DNA from: an uncultured Clostridia bacterium
Lineage (GTDB): Bacteria; Bacillota; Clostridia; Lachnospirales; Lachnospiraceae
Direction: 5' to 3'
DNA: 57,869 nucleotides
Assembly (NCBI GenBank): GCA_946629525.1
Contig: CAMOXU010000005.1
Span: 1 to 57,869, forward strand
Both the position numbers and the translations under genes were made by a program. The notes under the pieces were generated by a model. The model saw only the letters and a list, made by a program, of their open reading frames with translations, was not told the origin of the DNA and did no database searches. Positions 22,282 through 31,051 of the stretch are shown in pieces (positions within the stretch are counted from its first letter, which is position 1; each line of letters starts with the position of its first letter).

Positions 22282-22340
22282 ATGTCCTCCTTTGGTCCGT
22301 GCTCACCACAAACATCTGCGAAACGATCTGCCGGCCTGCG

Positions 22341-25300
22341 TCACATTCCCCTGAATGAGAAATGAAGCACAAGCTCCTTCGAATTATCGATCCTGTATTC
22401 CGGGTGCGTACGAGCCCCCCAGGTATCGTCTCCTCCGACTCCGTTCTGAGCAAGTCCTGCCCGCACATGTGTAAAATGTATCGGCGGAAGCTCCACATCG
22501 TGCTGCGCGTTGTCGATCTCGTGCGGTGTCCAGGGAAGGACCGAGACCGAGAGATCCTCTCCCTCGAAGCGCATTCCTCTTCCCCTCGCATCCATGACTT
22601 CCATATACCGCACGCCCGTCTTGTTGCCGCTCTCCTGCGGCACCAGATAATCCGCAAGATTTCCCCGCACAGTGCCCGAATAGACGCCGAGCTTGGCGTG
22701 ATTTTTGTCCGAATAGGTCTCCTCCGGACCCAGTCCGTACCATCTGATCCGGTCGTAATCCGCATCCAGGGAGAATAGCACGCTGAATTCGGGGAGCTCG
22801 CCCGCGTCCGCGGACGGTTCCATTTCAAGCGTGACATCGCAGACTCCGTCGCTGTGGACATGGTAGGTAAGCGTGCACTCCTTCCGCGGGGTAGTCGGGA
22901 GGAAGTATGTATAGGTGATCTCCGCAAACTCCTCGTCGGTCGTGATCATCGGGAGCTTCCCGCCCATTCCTCCGGTATTTTTGTGCGTCACATACATGCT
23001 CGCGAGCTTAAAGCCGCCGGCGCGGAACGGGTACAGATTTGCCAGGTCGTTCTCCGTCATCGGCCGCCAGAAATTCGGAAGAACCTTGCGGAGAAGCATT
23101 TCCTGTCCTGCATAGCGGAAGGAGACAAGACCTCCCTGCGCGAGCGAGAAGAGGTACTCATAATCGTCCCCGAAGACTCCGATGTTGTCCTTGCCGCGCA
23201 CGACCTTCATGTATGCTTTCCGGTGGACCGGCTCCGGCCGCTTTCCGAAGACCTTCTGCCCCCACGCGACCTCATGTCCGCGCGGTGCCCAGAGAGTATC
23301 CTCCGCAAGCTCGAAGGAGACGGTCACGACGTACTCGTCATCCTCCGGCGGCGTGACCGGCAGCTTCATGGATTTCTTTCCGAGAGGCTCGACCTCAACG
23401 CGCCCGGTGTACTCCTCGCAGAGCTCTCCCATTCTCTCCAGAGTGACACGGCAGAGATATGCGTCCGTGTTCGTGAAGAGGTTGCGGTTATCGATGTGCA
23501 CTTCGTTTTCCGAAAAGGAGATCCTTATGCTCTGATAGTTATAGCGGACCTCCTGCATCTTCGGGGACGGTTCCCGGTTCCGGCCGTAGACGATACCGTT
23601 CCCCGAGAAGCTGCCGTCATTCGGACGGTCGCCGAAGTCTCCGCCGTATCCTGCCACTTCCCTGCCGTAACGGTCCTTCTTAAGGATCACCTGGTCGATA
23701 TAATCCCAGATAAAGCCGCCCTGGTAGAGGGGCTCCTCCTCCGCAAGATCCGTGTACTTGTGCATCGCCCCGCACGAATTTCCCATCGCATGAGTGTACT
23801 CACAGCTGATATAGGGCTTCGTCCGGTTCTCCTGCAGATATTCCCTGATCTGGGCCACCGTGAAATACATGGAGCTCTTCACATCCGATGTATCCGGATA
23901 CCGCTCATCCCACGTGATCCCCTCATAGTGTACGATCCGGGTCGGATCCCATTTTCTGAAGGCATCGTGCATGGCCATGAGATTCGATCCTCCGAAGGAT
24001 TCATTTCCGAGAGACCAGATGAGAATCGACGGGTGATTCTTGTCCCGCTCGTACATGGAGAGGGCGCGGTCCAGTACATTTTCCGTATACTCCGGCCGAT
24101 CGCCCGGGACCGCATAATCGACCGGATGGGTACCGTCGATGATATGGTTCCAGATGCCGTGCGTCTCGAGATTGGTCTCGTCGATCAGGTAGAGGCCGTA
24201 CAGGTCGCACAGCCGGTAGATCAGCGAGCTGTTCGGGTAGTGGCTCAGGCGGACCGCATTGATGTTATTGCGCTTCATGGTGAGGATGTCCTTCACCGTG
24301 TCCTCGTCCTTTACCACGCGGCCGGAAAGCGAGGAGAATTCGTGCCGGTTGACACCGCGGAAGACGATCCGCTTCCCGTTGAGGCACATCATGTGGTCCC
24401 GGATCTCGAATCGGCGGAATCCGACCTTCTGCGGGACGACTTCCATAAGAGTTCCCGCCTCATTCCGGACGTCGAGCACGAGATCATAGAGATACGGATC
24501 CTCCGCAGACCATTTGTGCGGATCCTTCACCGGAAAATGAAGCTCCGTAATTCCGGGCTCTCCCTCCTCCCCGGCAGAACCGCGAAGGGCCGCCTTCTCC
24601 CGGAGAAGCTCTTTCTTACCGTCCATGAGCGTGATCATCACCTGGCCCGGCACGCGGCTTTTCAGCACGATCTCAAGGTCCGCATCCTTATACTCGTCGT
24701 CCAGCAGCGTGCGGATCCGAAGATCCTCGATATGAACGTCCGGAACAGTGAAGAGGTACACGTCACGGAACAGGCCGCTCATGCGGAAGAAATCCTGATC
24801 CTCGAGCCAGCTCCCGGAGGTGAACCGGAAGACCCGGACCGCGAGCTTGTTTTCTCCCTCATAATCGATATATTCTGTCAGGTCGAACTCGGAGGGCGTG
24901 AAGGAGTCCTCGGAGTATCCGACAAAATGACCGTTGAGCCAGACTGCCAGTCCGCTCTCAGCTCCCTGGAAGGAAATGCGCACTGGGCGGTCCTTCATGA
25001 AATCCGGCACATAAAAATATCTCACATAGCTTGCGACCGGGTTGAATTTCTCCGGGATCTCACCCGGTTCGATCTCCTCAGACCCGTCCCACGGGAACTG
25101 GGTATTCACGTACTGCGGATGACCATAGCCCTCCATCTGGATATGCGCGGGGACGCGGATCGTATCCCAGGCGCGGGCGTCATACTCCGGAGACTCAAAG
25201 CCCTGCACCGCGGAGGCATAGTTCTTTGCCCAGGAAAAACGCCATACGCCGTTCAGGCTGAATCTGAGGTCCGGGGCGCCGTCTCCCGCCGTGCCGGAAG

Positions 25301-25394
25301 GCAGAATGTACTCATGGTCAGAGTGTGCGGCCAGCCGGCCGATCCGGAATACCTGCGGATCTTTTACAATAGAATAGTCAAACTCTCGTGTCAT
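22341..25394 (-). CDS. lacZ: Beta-galactosidase, glycoside hydrolase family 2
   Basis: Hydrolyses terminal beta-galactosides such as lactose. The 1017 residues match the long LacZ architecture: N-terminal jelly roll, two immunoglobulin-like domains, a TIM barrel and the C-terminal small-chain domain. Active-site motifs: GVNRHEF, DETNLETHG, the acid/base region WSLGNESFGG and the nucleophile region SCEYTHAMGNS. There is no signal peptide, so it is cytoplasmic. GGAGG lies upstream of the ATG and a good promoter at 25479-25507. No sugar transporter or LacI-type regulator is adjacent, and the second galactosidase of the window lies about 19 kb away. Confidence 0.95.
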   Translation of the reverse strand: MTREFDYSIVKDPQVFRIGRLAAHSDHEYILPSGTAGDGAPDLRFSLNGVWRFSWAKNYASAVQGFESPEYDARAWDTIRVPAHIQMEGYGHPQYVNTQFPWDGSEEIEPGEIPEKFNPVASYVRYFYVPDFMKDRPVRISFQGAESGLAVWLNGHFVGYSEDSFTPSEFDLTEYIDYEGENKLAVRVFRFTSGSWLEDQDFFRMSGLFRDVYLFTVPDVHIEDLRIRTLLDDEYKDADLEIVLKSRVPGQVMITLMDGKKELLREKAALRGSAGEEGEPGITELHFPVKDPHKWSAEDPYLYDLVLDVRNEAGTLMEVVPQKVGFRRFEIRDHMMCLNGKRIVFRGVNRHEFSSLSGRVVKDEDTVKDILTMKRNNINAVRLSHYPNSSLIYRLCDLYGLYLIDETNLETHGIWNHIIDGTHPVDYAVPGDRPEYTENVLDRALSMYERDKNHPSILIWSLGNESFGGSNLMAMHDAFRKWDPTRIVHYEGITWDERYPDTSDVKSSMYFTVAQIREYLQENRTKPYISCEYTHAMGNSCGAMHKYTDLAEEEPLYQGGFIWDYIDQVILKKDRYGREVAGYGGDFGDRPNDGSFSGNGIVYGRNREPSPKMQEVRYNYQSIRISFSENEVHIDNRNLFTNTDAYLCRVTLERMGELCEEYTGRVEVEPLGKKSMKLPVTPPEDDEYVVTVSFELAEDTLWAPRGHEVAWGQKVFGKRPEPVHRKAYMKVVRGKDNIGVFGDDYEYLFSLAQGGLVSFRYAGQEMLLRKVLPNFWRPMTENDLANLYPFRAGGFKLASMYVTHKNTGGMGGKLPMITTDEEFAEITYTYFLPTTPRKECTLTYHVHSDGVCDVTLEMEPSADAGELPEFSVLFSLDADYDRIRWYGLGPEETYSDKNHAKLGVYSGTVRGNLADYLVPQESGNKTGVRYMEVMDARGRGMRFEGEDLSVSVLPWTPHEIDNAQHDVELPPIHFTHVRAGLAQNGVGGDDTWGARTHPEYRIDNSKELVLHFSFRGM

Positions 25395-25478
25395 AATTCC
25401 TCCGATTTCAGGCTCGCGGCATAAGGTGATTTTTTCAGTATTCGCGAGACCGGCGCGCTTATACCGCGCGTTTTTTAT

Positions 25479-25507
25479 ATTTTAACGGTTGTGCAAAAAA
25501 CTTTCAA
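25479..25507 (-). promoter_or_regulatory. Candidate lacZ promoter
   Basis: On the minus strand TTGAAA (25507-25502), a 17-base spacer and TAAAAT (25484-25479). It would give a leader of about 80 bases that includes a small CGCGC/GCGCG hairpin. Confidence 0.6.
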
Positions 25508-25675
25508 GACTGCCCGGGGGAGCACATAAGGTGCCGGATCCCGGCGGAATGTCCTGAGGGATATGCCGTAAAATTTAATGTTGCATCTGTGTGCATTTCG
25601 GTGTTTAATGATACTTGGCCGTTATATTTTACAAAATATATCACGATCGCCTTAGAGTACAGAACAGACAGCCGC

Positions 25676-25758
25676 AAAACTCTGTACGGAATGGAATTAT
25701 GAGAACTATTCAAAGAATCTGCACAATTTCCGTGAAGCACAGCGTTTCGCAAACGCCT
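25676..25758. repeat. Short copy of MITE-like family
   Basis: A left end (GCAAAACTCTGTACGGAATG) and an inverted right end (GCACAGCGTTTCGCAAACGCC) match the terminal repeats of the element at 46928-47173 with only about 20 bases between them. It lies directly upstream of the DUF1858 gene and is probably part of its leader. The flanking 25508-25675 holds nothing I can name. Confidence 0.65.
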
Positions 25759-25789
25759 GGAGATACAAAAGGTCAGAAGGAGGACCGAT

Positions 25790-26044
25790 ATGGATTTCGA
25801 TAATATGGAAGTGAAAGAATATGTTCAGCTGGATAATCTGATCGGCGATATCATCAAATCATATCCGATCGCCGTACGCGCGCTGATGGAGTGCGGCATG
25901 GGCTGCGTCACCTGCCCGGCATCCATGAGCGAGACACTCGAAGAGGCCGCCATGGTGCATGGGCTTCCCGCAGACGAAGTCCTTCAGTATGTCAATGAGC
26001 GGATCTCCCTTTCAGAGGCCATGATGGAGCAGGGGATCAACTGA
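25790..26044 (+). CDS. DUF1858-family small protein
   Basis: An 84-residue cytoplasmic protein of the DUF1858 (ScdA-N-like) family, found in anaerobes near hybrid cluster proteins and redox enzymes. It shows the family features: a helix ending with a conserved cysteine run (CGMGCVTCPAS) and a later HGLPADEVLQYVNE helix. The three cysteines suggest metal, nitric oxide or redox chemistry, but the function is not established. AAGGAGG lies 9 bases before the ATG. Its 3' end overlaps that of the convergent ROK gene by 8 bases. Confidence 0.85.
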   Translation: MDFDNMEVKEYVQLDNLIGDIIKSYPIAVRALMECGMGCVTCPASMSETLEEAAMVHGLPADEVLQYVNERISLSEAMMEQGIN

Positions 26045-26939
26045 TCCCCCGCCTTGTCAGGTGCGCATAGAGCGCTCCGATCAGATTTGAATCATTAAAG
26101 AATCTGCACGGCATAATGTCCGGTGCAGGCACGTGTCCAAGGAACGTATCCGTGATCAGCTGCACAGACTTCGAAAGCTCCTCAAAGAGGACCGGCTGGC
26201 AGCTGATCCCTCCTCCGATCACGAATCGCTCCGGATTAATGATTACCTGGAGATTCATGATCTGCTGCGCAAGGAGGTCCGTATATTCGTGGAGGGCTGC
26301 ACGTGCGTCCTCATTCCCTCCGTTCACCAGGTCAAAGACCGCCACGCCGTCGAGCGTGTCCGCATCCACTCCCAGCTTTGCCGCAGTCATCCGGATCAGA
26401 CCGGGCGCGCCCCCGGTCAGCCCCCATGTATCGTCCCAGGAAGGCTTTCCCGGCTCGCCGAGCGTAATATAGCTGAACTCTCCCGCCATCAGATTCTTCC
26501 CGCGCAGGACCTTATGGTCGATGATGACCGCCCCGCCGATGGCGGTTCCGATCACGATGACGATCCCGTTCCGCACATCCGAAAGATTTCCCTTCCAGAC
26601 TTCCGCCAGGGCCGCTGCCTTCGCGTCATTTTCGATCGTCACAGGCACCTTCAGGCGCTCTTCCAGAATTTTCACGATCTCAAGGTCATGAATACATCTG
26701 ACCCCGCCTCCGTGGTAGGCGTAGCCGCGGTCCACATCGAGCACTCCGGCCATGCTGATGGCCACTCCGGCGGGATTACTGTCTTCATTTTCATGCCAGA
26801 TCTCTTCCAGCGTGTCGAGGACCACATCCAGATGCTCTATGTCTGTGGGCTTTTTCCCTTTGCTTTTGATCTCAGCGCTCTCCGTGATCACTGCGTACTT
26901 GATAAATGTACCGCCGATGTCGATCGCCAGGTAATTCAT
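26037..26939 (-). CDS. ROK-family sugar kinase
   Basis: A probable ATP-dependent sugar kinase of the ROK family (glucokinase, N-acetylmannosamine kinase and relatives). Seen: phosphate-1 motif AIDIGGTFIKYAVI, the catalytic-aspartate segment ENDAKAAALAEVW, phosphate-2 VIGTAIGGAVI and a C-terminal VIGGGISCQPVLF. No N-terminal winged helix is present, so it is a kinase rather than a repressor. The usual zinc-binding motif (CxCGxxGCxE) is missing from the expected place after the GEFSYI segment, as in a subset of ROK proteins in Clostridia. GGGAGGGAG precedes the ATG. Substrate unknown. Confidence 0.85.
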   Translation of the reverse strand: MNYLAIDIGGTFIKYAVITESAEIKSKGKKPTDIEHLDVVLDTLEEIWHENEDSNPAGVAISMAGVLDVDRGYAYHGGGVRCIHDLEIVKILEERLKVPVTIENDAKAAALAEVWKGNLSDVRNGIVIVIGTAIGGAVIIDHKVLRGKNLMAGEFSYITLGEPGKPSWDDTWGLTGGAPGLIRMTAAKLGVDADTLDGVAVFDLVNGGNEDARAALHEYTDLLAQQIMNLQVIINPERFVIGGGISCQPVLFEELSKSVQLITDTFLGHVPAPDIMPCRFFNDSNLIGALYAHLTRRGIS

Positions 26940-27108
26940 ATTCTCCCTCCCTGCCTGCCGCGGACTGATTCCCTCCCTGCAGTTCTCTCATGCGATCTGT
27001 CAGAAATGTCTCCCGTCAAAGGAAGATCTCCCTGCCCCGCCTGCACAACAAACGACATGAAAGAGGGAAAAATCCGTATCCGTTCAGTCTGTATCCGTTC
27101 AAAACACA

Positions 27109-27193
27109 AGGCTGCCGCACTAACGCATCGCTGCAGCCACATGAAGATCCGGGTGTCTTCCCTGATAACTGCAAAAGCCTAGTGCGGCAGCCT
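27109..27193 (-). terminator. Long-arm terminator after phosphatase operon
   Basis: AGGCTGCCGCACTA (27109-27122) and TAGTGCGGCAGCCT (27180-27193) are perfect 14-bp complements around a 57-base insert. On the minus strand they are followed by a TTGTGTTTTG run. It lies just past the PP2C stop at 27218. The remaining part of this intergenic gap shows nothing else I can name. Confidence 0.6.
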
Positions 27194-27217
27194 CATTAAA
27201 TTTTCATACTACCGCTT

Positions 27218-27973
27218 TCAGTCTGTCCACACGAGAATCGCCGTCACATTGTCGCGGCTTCCCGCATTCAGTGCTTTTCTGACAAGATGCTCCGCCGTGC
27301 GCTCCTCCCTGATCGCGGCAAGCATCTCCTCGTCCGAAAGAGACCCGCACACGCCGTCCGAGCAGAGCAGGAACATGGATCCGGGATTGAAATAGGTCCG
27401 AACGACCCCCGGCTCCAGAAGTCCGTCTGACTGCATCCCGAGATACCGGGTGAGATGGCTCCTGAGCGGACTGCTGTAGTACTCTTCCTTTTTGACCACG
27501 CCATACCGGAGCATTGTGGCGAACTCGCTGTGATCCGTCGAAAGCTGCCGGATCGTATTCTCCCTGATCAGATAGACTCTCGAATCACCCAGGTTGACGA
27601 CCACTGCCTCCCTTCCGCGGATCGCCACCGCCGCGACCGTTGTTCCGGTGTTGGCTTTCCCCTTCTGGAGCTCTCCGGTGATCATCTTATTCGTCTCACT
27701 CAGATACTGATCATAAAAACTCCCGAACGTCCCGTGATAGCGGCCCATGTTCTCCGCCGCCATCGCCGAAGCGAGCTCTCCGTGCTCCTCTCCGCCCAGA
27801 CCGTCGAACACCGCAAAGAGGGCATCCCCGCTCTCGGTGTTCTCCGTCAGGCGGCAGCACGGTACGCCGGTCTTCAGGATCCTGCCGTTGACGTAGAAGT
27901 TGTCTTCATTTCCCCCGGCGATCCTGCCCGCTTCCGAGCACACGGAATAGCTGATTTTTATCTCATCTTTCAT
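27218..27973 (-). CDS. PP2C-type Ser/Thr protein phosphatase
   Basis: A cytoplasmic metal-dependent (PPM) phosphatase that should reverse phosphorylation by the kinase encoded immediately upstream. Metal-binding and catalytic motifs are visible: GGNEDNFYV, FAVFDGLGGEEHGE, LCSDGVCGSLSDEE and GSRDNVTAILV. The 251 residues match PrpC/Stp size. Only 3 bases separate its ATG from the kinase stop and no clear ribosome binding site is present, so it is probably translated by coupling. Pairing of kinase and phosphatase in one operon is typical of bacterial Hanks signalling, but here FHA proteins replace the usual cell-division genes. Confidence 0.93.
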   Translation of the reverse strand: MKDEIKISYSVCSEAGRIAGGNEDNFYVNGRILKTGVPCCRLTENTESGDALFAVFDGLGGEEHGELASAMAAENMGRYHGTFGSFYDQYLSETNKMITGELQKGKANTGTTVAAVAIRGREAVVVNLGDSRVYLIRENTIRQLSTDHSEFATMLRYGVVKKEEYYSSPLRSHLTRYLGMQSDGLLEPGVVRTYFNPGSMFLLCSDGVCGSLSDEEMLAAIREERTAEHLVRKALNAGSRDNVTAILVWTD

Positions 27974-27976
27974 AGC

Positions 27977-30889
27977 TTAGTAATTCCAGTTCTCATTGTA
28001 GAGGGTCGCCTCGTTGCTCTTATAGTCACCCGATGCATAGACGTAGTAACGTACTTTCACAGAATAATCCTGAGAATTGTAGTTGTACGAAGTCGACATA
28101 TCCGTCGTATTGGTCTCAAAGGAACCGAGTGCTGCGGCAAACTCCTCGAGAGAGCTTCCGAGCTTGACTCCTCCGGAGAATACTGCATAATCGCCCGGCA
28201 TCTCGCCGTCCCTGAAATTCGTCTCGATCGATACACCGAGGACCGCGCAGTTCTCAGCGATCATCGCCTTCATCTCATAATTGCCGAGTGTAAGATCGAT
28301 CGTATAACCGTCCTTGGACAGCTCCATCGCGTAGCTCTCCTTGTTCATGGACGGGATCGCGGTAACATCCTTCGAGCTGATCGTCCATCCCTTATCCAGG
28401 AATGCATCGATCGAGCAGGGAAGCTGGAACAGATCGCCGCCCAGCTGGAAGATCGTCTGCGTCGGATCATCCGAGAGAGCAGTCGGCGCGACATACTTAT
28501 CGAGATATGCGGGTCTCTCCGTGGAGACTTCCCCTACATCCTCTTCCGTCACAGGCATGTACTTGATGGAAATGGAGTTGTCCGCACTGTGTCCCGTCCG
28601 GAAGTAGAATTCCGTTTCGCCGTCCTTGCTGTACTCGCCGCTCTTATACTTAATTGTCTGATAATCCGTGCTCGTGTTATTGCTTGCGGGAGTACCGAAT
28701 TTTGCAAGTACATCGTCCGCACTTGCGCCGAGCTCAAGGCCGCCGGCGACCTTGAAGCTGATGCCTTCATCCTTTGTGACCTCAACGCAGCCGATCTTGC
28801 ACTCCCTGATCGGCTTTGTATCCCCTGAAGGATTGTAAATGTAGACCGTGATCCGCCCGTCGCCGTTGGTCATCTGGTAATAGTCATAATCCTGGGCAGT
28901 GATCAGGTCATCCTCTGTATCCGAATTATCGTAGGAATAGAGACTCCAGCCGTAAGACGCGAACTCTTCATAGCTGACAGGCAGCTTCATCACCACGCCG
29001 TCCAGCTCAAAAGTATAATCATCCAGAGATTCGGACAGTCCTTCCGTCGCGCCAACATTGGAGATCCCGCTCGCGGACTCCGTCTTCGACTCAACAGGCT
29101 TCGATTCAGCCTTTGACTCGGCCTTTGATTCCACGCTGGCTGTCGTGGATTCCGGTGTCGGAGTCGGCTGCGTCGTTACAGTCTCCGGCTTCTTTCCTCC
29201 CCTGAGCGCAAAGATCGCGATCAGCGCGACTATGACACCCGCAGCGATTCCGCCGATCACCTTGACGTTCGGCTTCTTTCCGCCGGAGGGAGCCCCGCCG
29301 TTCATACCGCCGAACTGTCCGCCTCCTCCGCCGTACTGCGGTGCGCTTCCCGCACCGTCCTTCGCCGTCATATCGAACTGGTTCTGGCCCGGCTGATTCT
29401 GCGGCCCCCGAGGGACATTTCCTGCCGGAACAAAACTTCGGTTATTCGGATCCATATTCCCGCCCTGCTGTGTATATCCCGCAGTCGCGTCAAATCCGCC
29501 CTGATTCATCCCCTGGCCGGCATTCTGTCCATAGGAGCCCTGTCCGTAATTTGCGTTATACTGTCCGGCGTATCCGCCTGCCGTCTGGCCCGCGTTATAG
29601 CCGGATCCTCCGGTGTTTCCGCCCTGCTTTATAAAGCTTGAGGGCTGCACAAAGCTGTCCTGTCCGTTGTTTCCTCCCTGCTGGCCGTAACCGCCCTGTG
29701 AGTAGCCGCCGGGCTGTCCGTAGGCGCCGGGCTGTCCGTAAGCACCGGAGTTATTGCCGCCCTGCGCGTAACCGCCGGCCTGCCCATAGGCACCGGAGTT
29801 GTTGCCGCCCTGCGCGTAACCGCCGGCCTGACCGTAGGCACCGGAGTTGTTGCCGCCCTGCGCATAGCCGCCGTTATTCCCCTGCTGCCCGTAGGCACCG
29901 GAGTTGTTGCCGCCCTGCGTGTAGCCGCCCTGGGCGCCGACAAAGGCATCCGGTCCGAGGATCGACTTCACATCGATCCGTGCGACGTGGACCCCGCCGA
30001 GCAGAGCCTCGAGTTCCTGTTTCATCTTATAGGCATTCTGATATCTTTCCTTCGGATTGAATGCACAGGCCTTCAGGATGACCTTCGCGAACGCCTCATC
30101 CGCCATCTCCGGCTCCGGGAACGGCTCTCCGCTCATTCTCTTTCCGAGTGCCGCTTCCCGGTCAGCCAGCGTGACATCGACCGGAATAAAGGGCAGCCGC
30201 TTGCCGTTCATCATCTGATAGAGGACGATGCCCAGCGAATAGATATCCACCGTCCTGTCGTAATTCTGTCCCTTATAGACCTCGGGTGCCATGTAGTTCG
30301 GAGTACCCTTCGTCGACATGTTGGCTGTCGTCTGGGTCGCGGTGCGGGCGATCCCGAAATCTCCCAGCTTATAGTCGCCGTGTCCGGAGATAAAAATATT
30401 ATCCGGCTTGATGTCCCTGTGCAGGATATTGTTCTTCTCGCAGAGCATCAGGGCATTGCAGATGTCGATACCGATCTGCACGACCTGATTCCTGCTGAAA
30501 TCATACTTCGCAGAGACCGCTGTCAGGGATGTGAGGAGCTCCATACGGATATAGATATCCCACCCGATCCCGTCCGGATGCTGAACGATCTTGTGATCCT
30601 CGTACCCGACGATGTTCGTGTTGCCCTTCAGCTTTGAAAGAAGCGCCAGCTCATGTGTGAGCTCCTTGACAACACTGTGATAATAGCTTGCCATCGACTT
30701 GTCCGTCATTCCGTCCGCACGGTTGGCGATGATATCCTCATCGCTCTGCGGAATGGAAATGACCTTCAGTGCTGCCGTATAGCGCTCCCCGAATTCTTCT
30801 CTCTCAATTTCGAATACAGATCCGTAAGAACCTTTACCCAACTGCCTGACCACTCTCCACGGCTCATATCTGACCTGTGAAATATCCAT
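27977..30889 (-). CDS. Membrane Ser/Thr protein kinase with duplicated ectodomain
   Basis: A Hanks-type kinase with an intact catalytic domain (about residues 1-290): LGKGSYGSVFEI, ALKVI lysine, HRDIKPDN, DFGIAR and MAPEV. A long Gly/Gln/Asn/Tyr-rich linker (about 318-515) contains a tandem GGYAQGGNNSGAYGQ-type repeat. One membrane helix (about 541-560) is followed by a Thr/Ser/Lys/Glu spacer and two extracellular domains that resemble each other; each has an LDG/LGG-x-LP-x5-F-x3-GW start and a GG-x-LG-S later. I do not recognise this ectodomain; it is neither PASTA nor SH3b. AAGGAGGAG lies before the ATG. It sits between the FHA gene and the PP2C gene in an operon-like row, so the FHA proteins are likely phospho-targets. 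Confidence 0.9.
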   Translation of the reverse strand: MDISQVRYEPWRVVRQLGKGSYGSVFEIEREEFGERYTAALKVISIPQSDEDIIANRADGMTDKSMASYYHSVVKELTHELALLSKLKGNTNIVGYEDHKIVQHPDGIGWDIYIRMELLTSLTAVSAKYDFSRNQVVQIGIDICNALMLCEKNNILHRDIKPDNIFISGHGDYKLGDFGIARTATQTTANMSTKGTPNYMAPEVYKGQNYDRTVDIYSLGIVLYQMMNGKRLPFIPVDVTLADREAALGKRMSGEPFPEPEMADEAFAKVILKACAFNPKERYQNAYKMKQELEALLGGVHVARIDVKSILGPDAFVGAQGGYTQGGNNSGAYGQQGNNGGYAQGGNNSGAYGQAGGYAQGGNNSGAYGQAGGYAQGGNNSGAYGQPGAYGQPGGYSQGGYGQQGGNNGQDSFVQPSSFIKQGGNTGGSGYNAGQTAGGYAGQYNANYGQGSYGQNAGQGMNQGGFDATAGYTQQGGNMDPNNRSFVPAGNVPRGPQNQPGQNQFDMTAKDGAGSAPQYGGGGGQFGGMNGGAPSGGKKPNVKVIGGIAAGVIVALIAIFALRGGKKPETVTTQPTPTPESTTASVESKAESKAESKPVESKTESASGISNVGATEGLSESLDDYTFELDGVVMKLPVSYEEFASYGWSLYSYDNSDTEDDLITAQDYDYYQMTNGDGRITVYIYNPSGDTKPIRECKIGCVEVTKDEGISFKVAGGLELGASADDVLAKFGTPASNNTSTDYQTIKYKSGEYSKDGETEFYFRTGHSADNSISIKYMPVTEEDVGEVSTERPAYLDKYVAPTALSDDPTQTIFQLGGDLFQLPCSIDAFLDKGWTISSKDVTAIPSMNKESYAMELSKDGYTIDLTLGNYEMKAMIAENCAVLGVSIETNFRDGEMPGDYAVFSGGVKLGSSLEEFAAALGSFETNTTDMSTSYNYNSQDYSVKVRYYVYASGDYKSNEATLYNENWNY
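29690..29935 (-). repeat. Tandem coding repeat in kinase linker
   Basis: About five units of roughly 45-48 bases encode GGYAQGGNNSGAYGQ or close variants. Neighbouring units are nearly identical at the DNA level, so copy number is likely to vary between strains. Confidence 0.8.
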
Positions 30890-30933
30890 GTTTGCACTCC
30901 TCCTTACGTAAACCCAAGGTTGTGTTCAATATA

Positions 30934-31048
30934 ATTATGAGAACCGCTTCGCGAACCTCATAATCATAATTCGGCCCGCTTCGCTGGCCTTTTTATCGGG
31001 AGTTCCTTTCGGAACTTCCGATAAGATCAATTATGAGAACCGCTTCCC
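30934..31048 (+). repeat. Composite palindromic repeat, family B copy 1
   Basis: Modules in order: ATTATGAG-(AACCGCTTCGCGAAC)-CTCATAAT; ATTCGGC..GGCC followed by TTTTT; ATCGGGAGTTCC paired with GGAACTTCCGAT; and a second ATTATGAGAACCGCTTCC. It fills almost the whole gap between the FHA gene and the kinase gene. The same order occurs in the opposite orientation at 42596-42471. Confidence 0.8.
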
Positions 31049-31051
31049 TTT

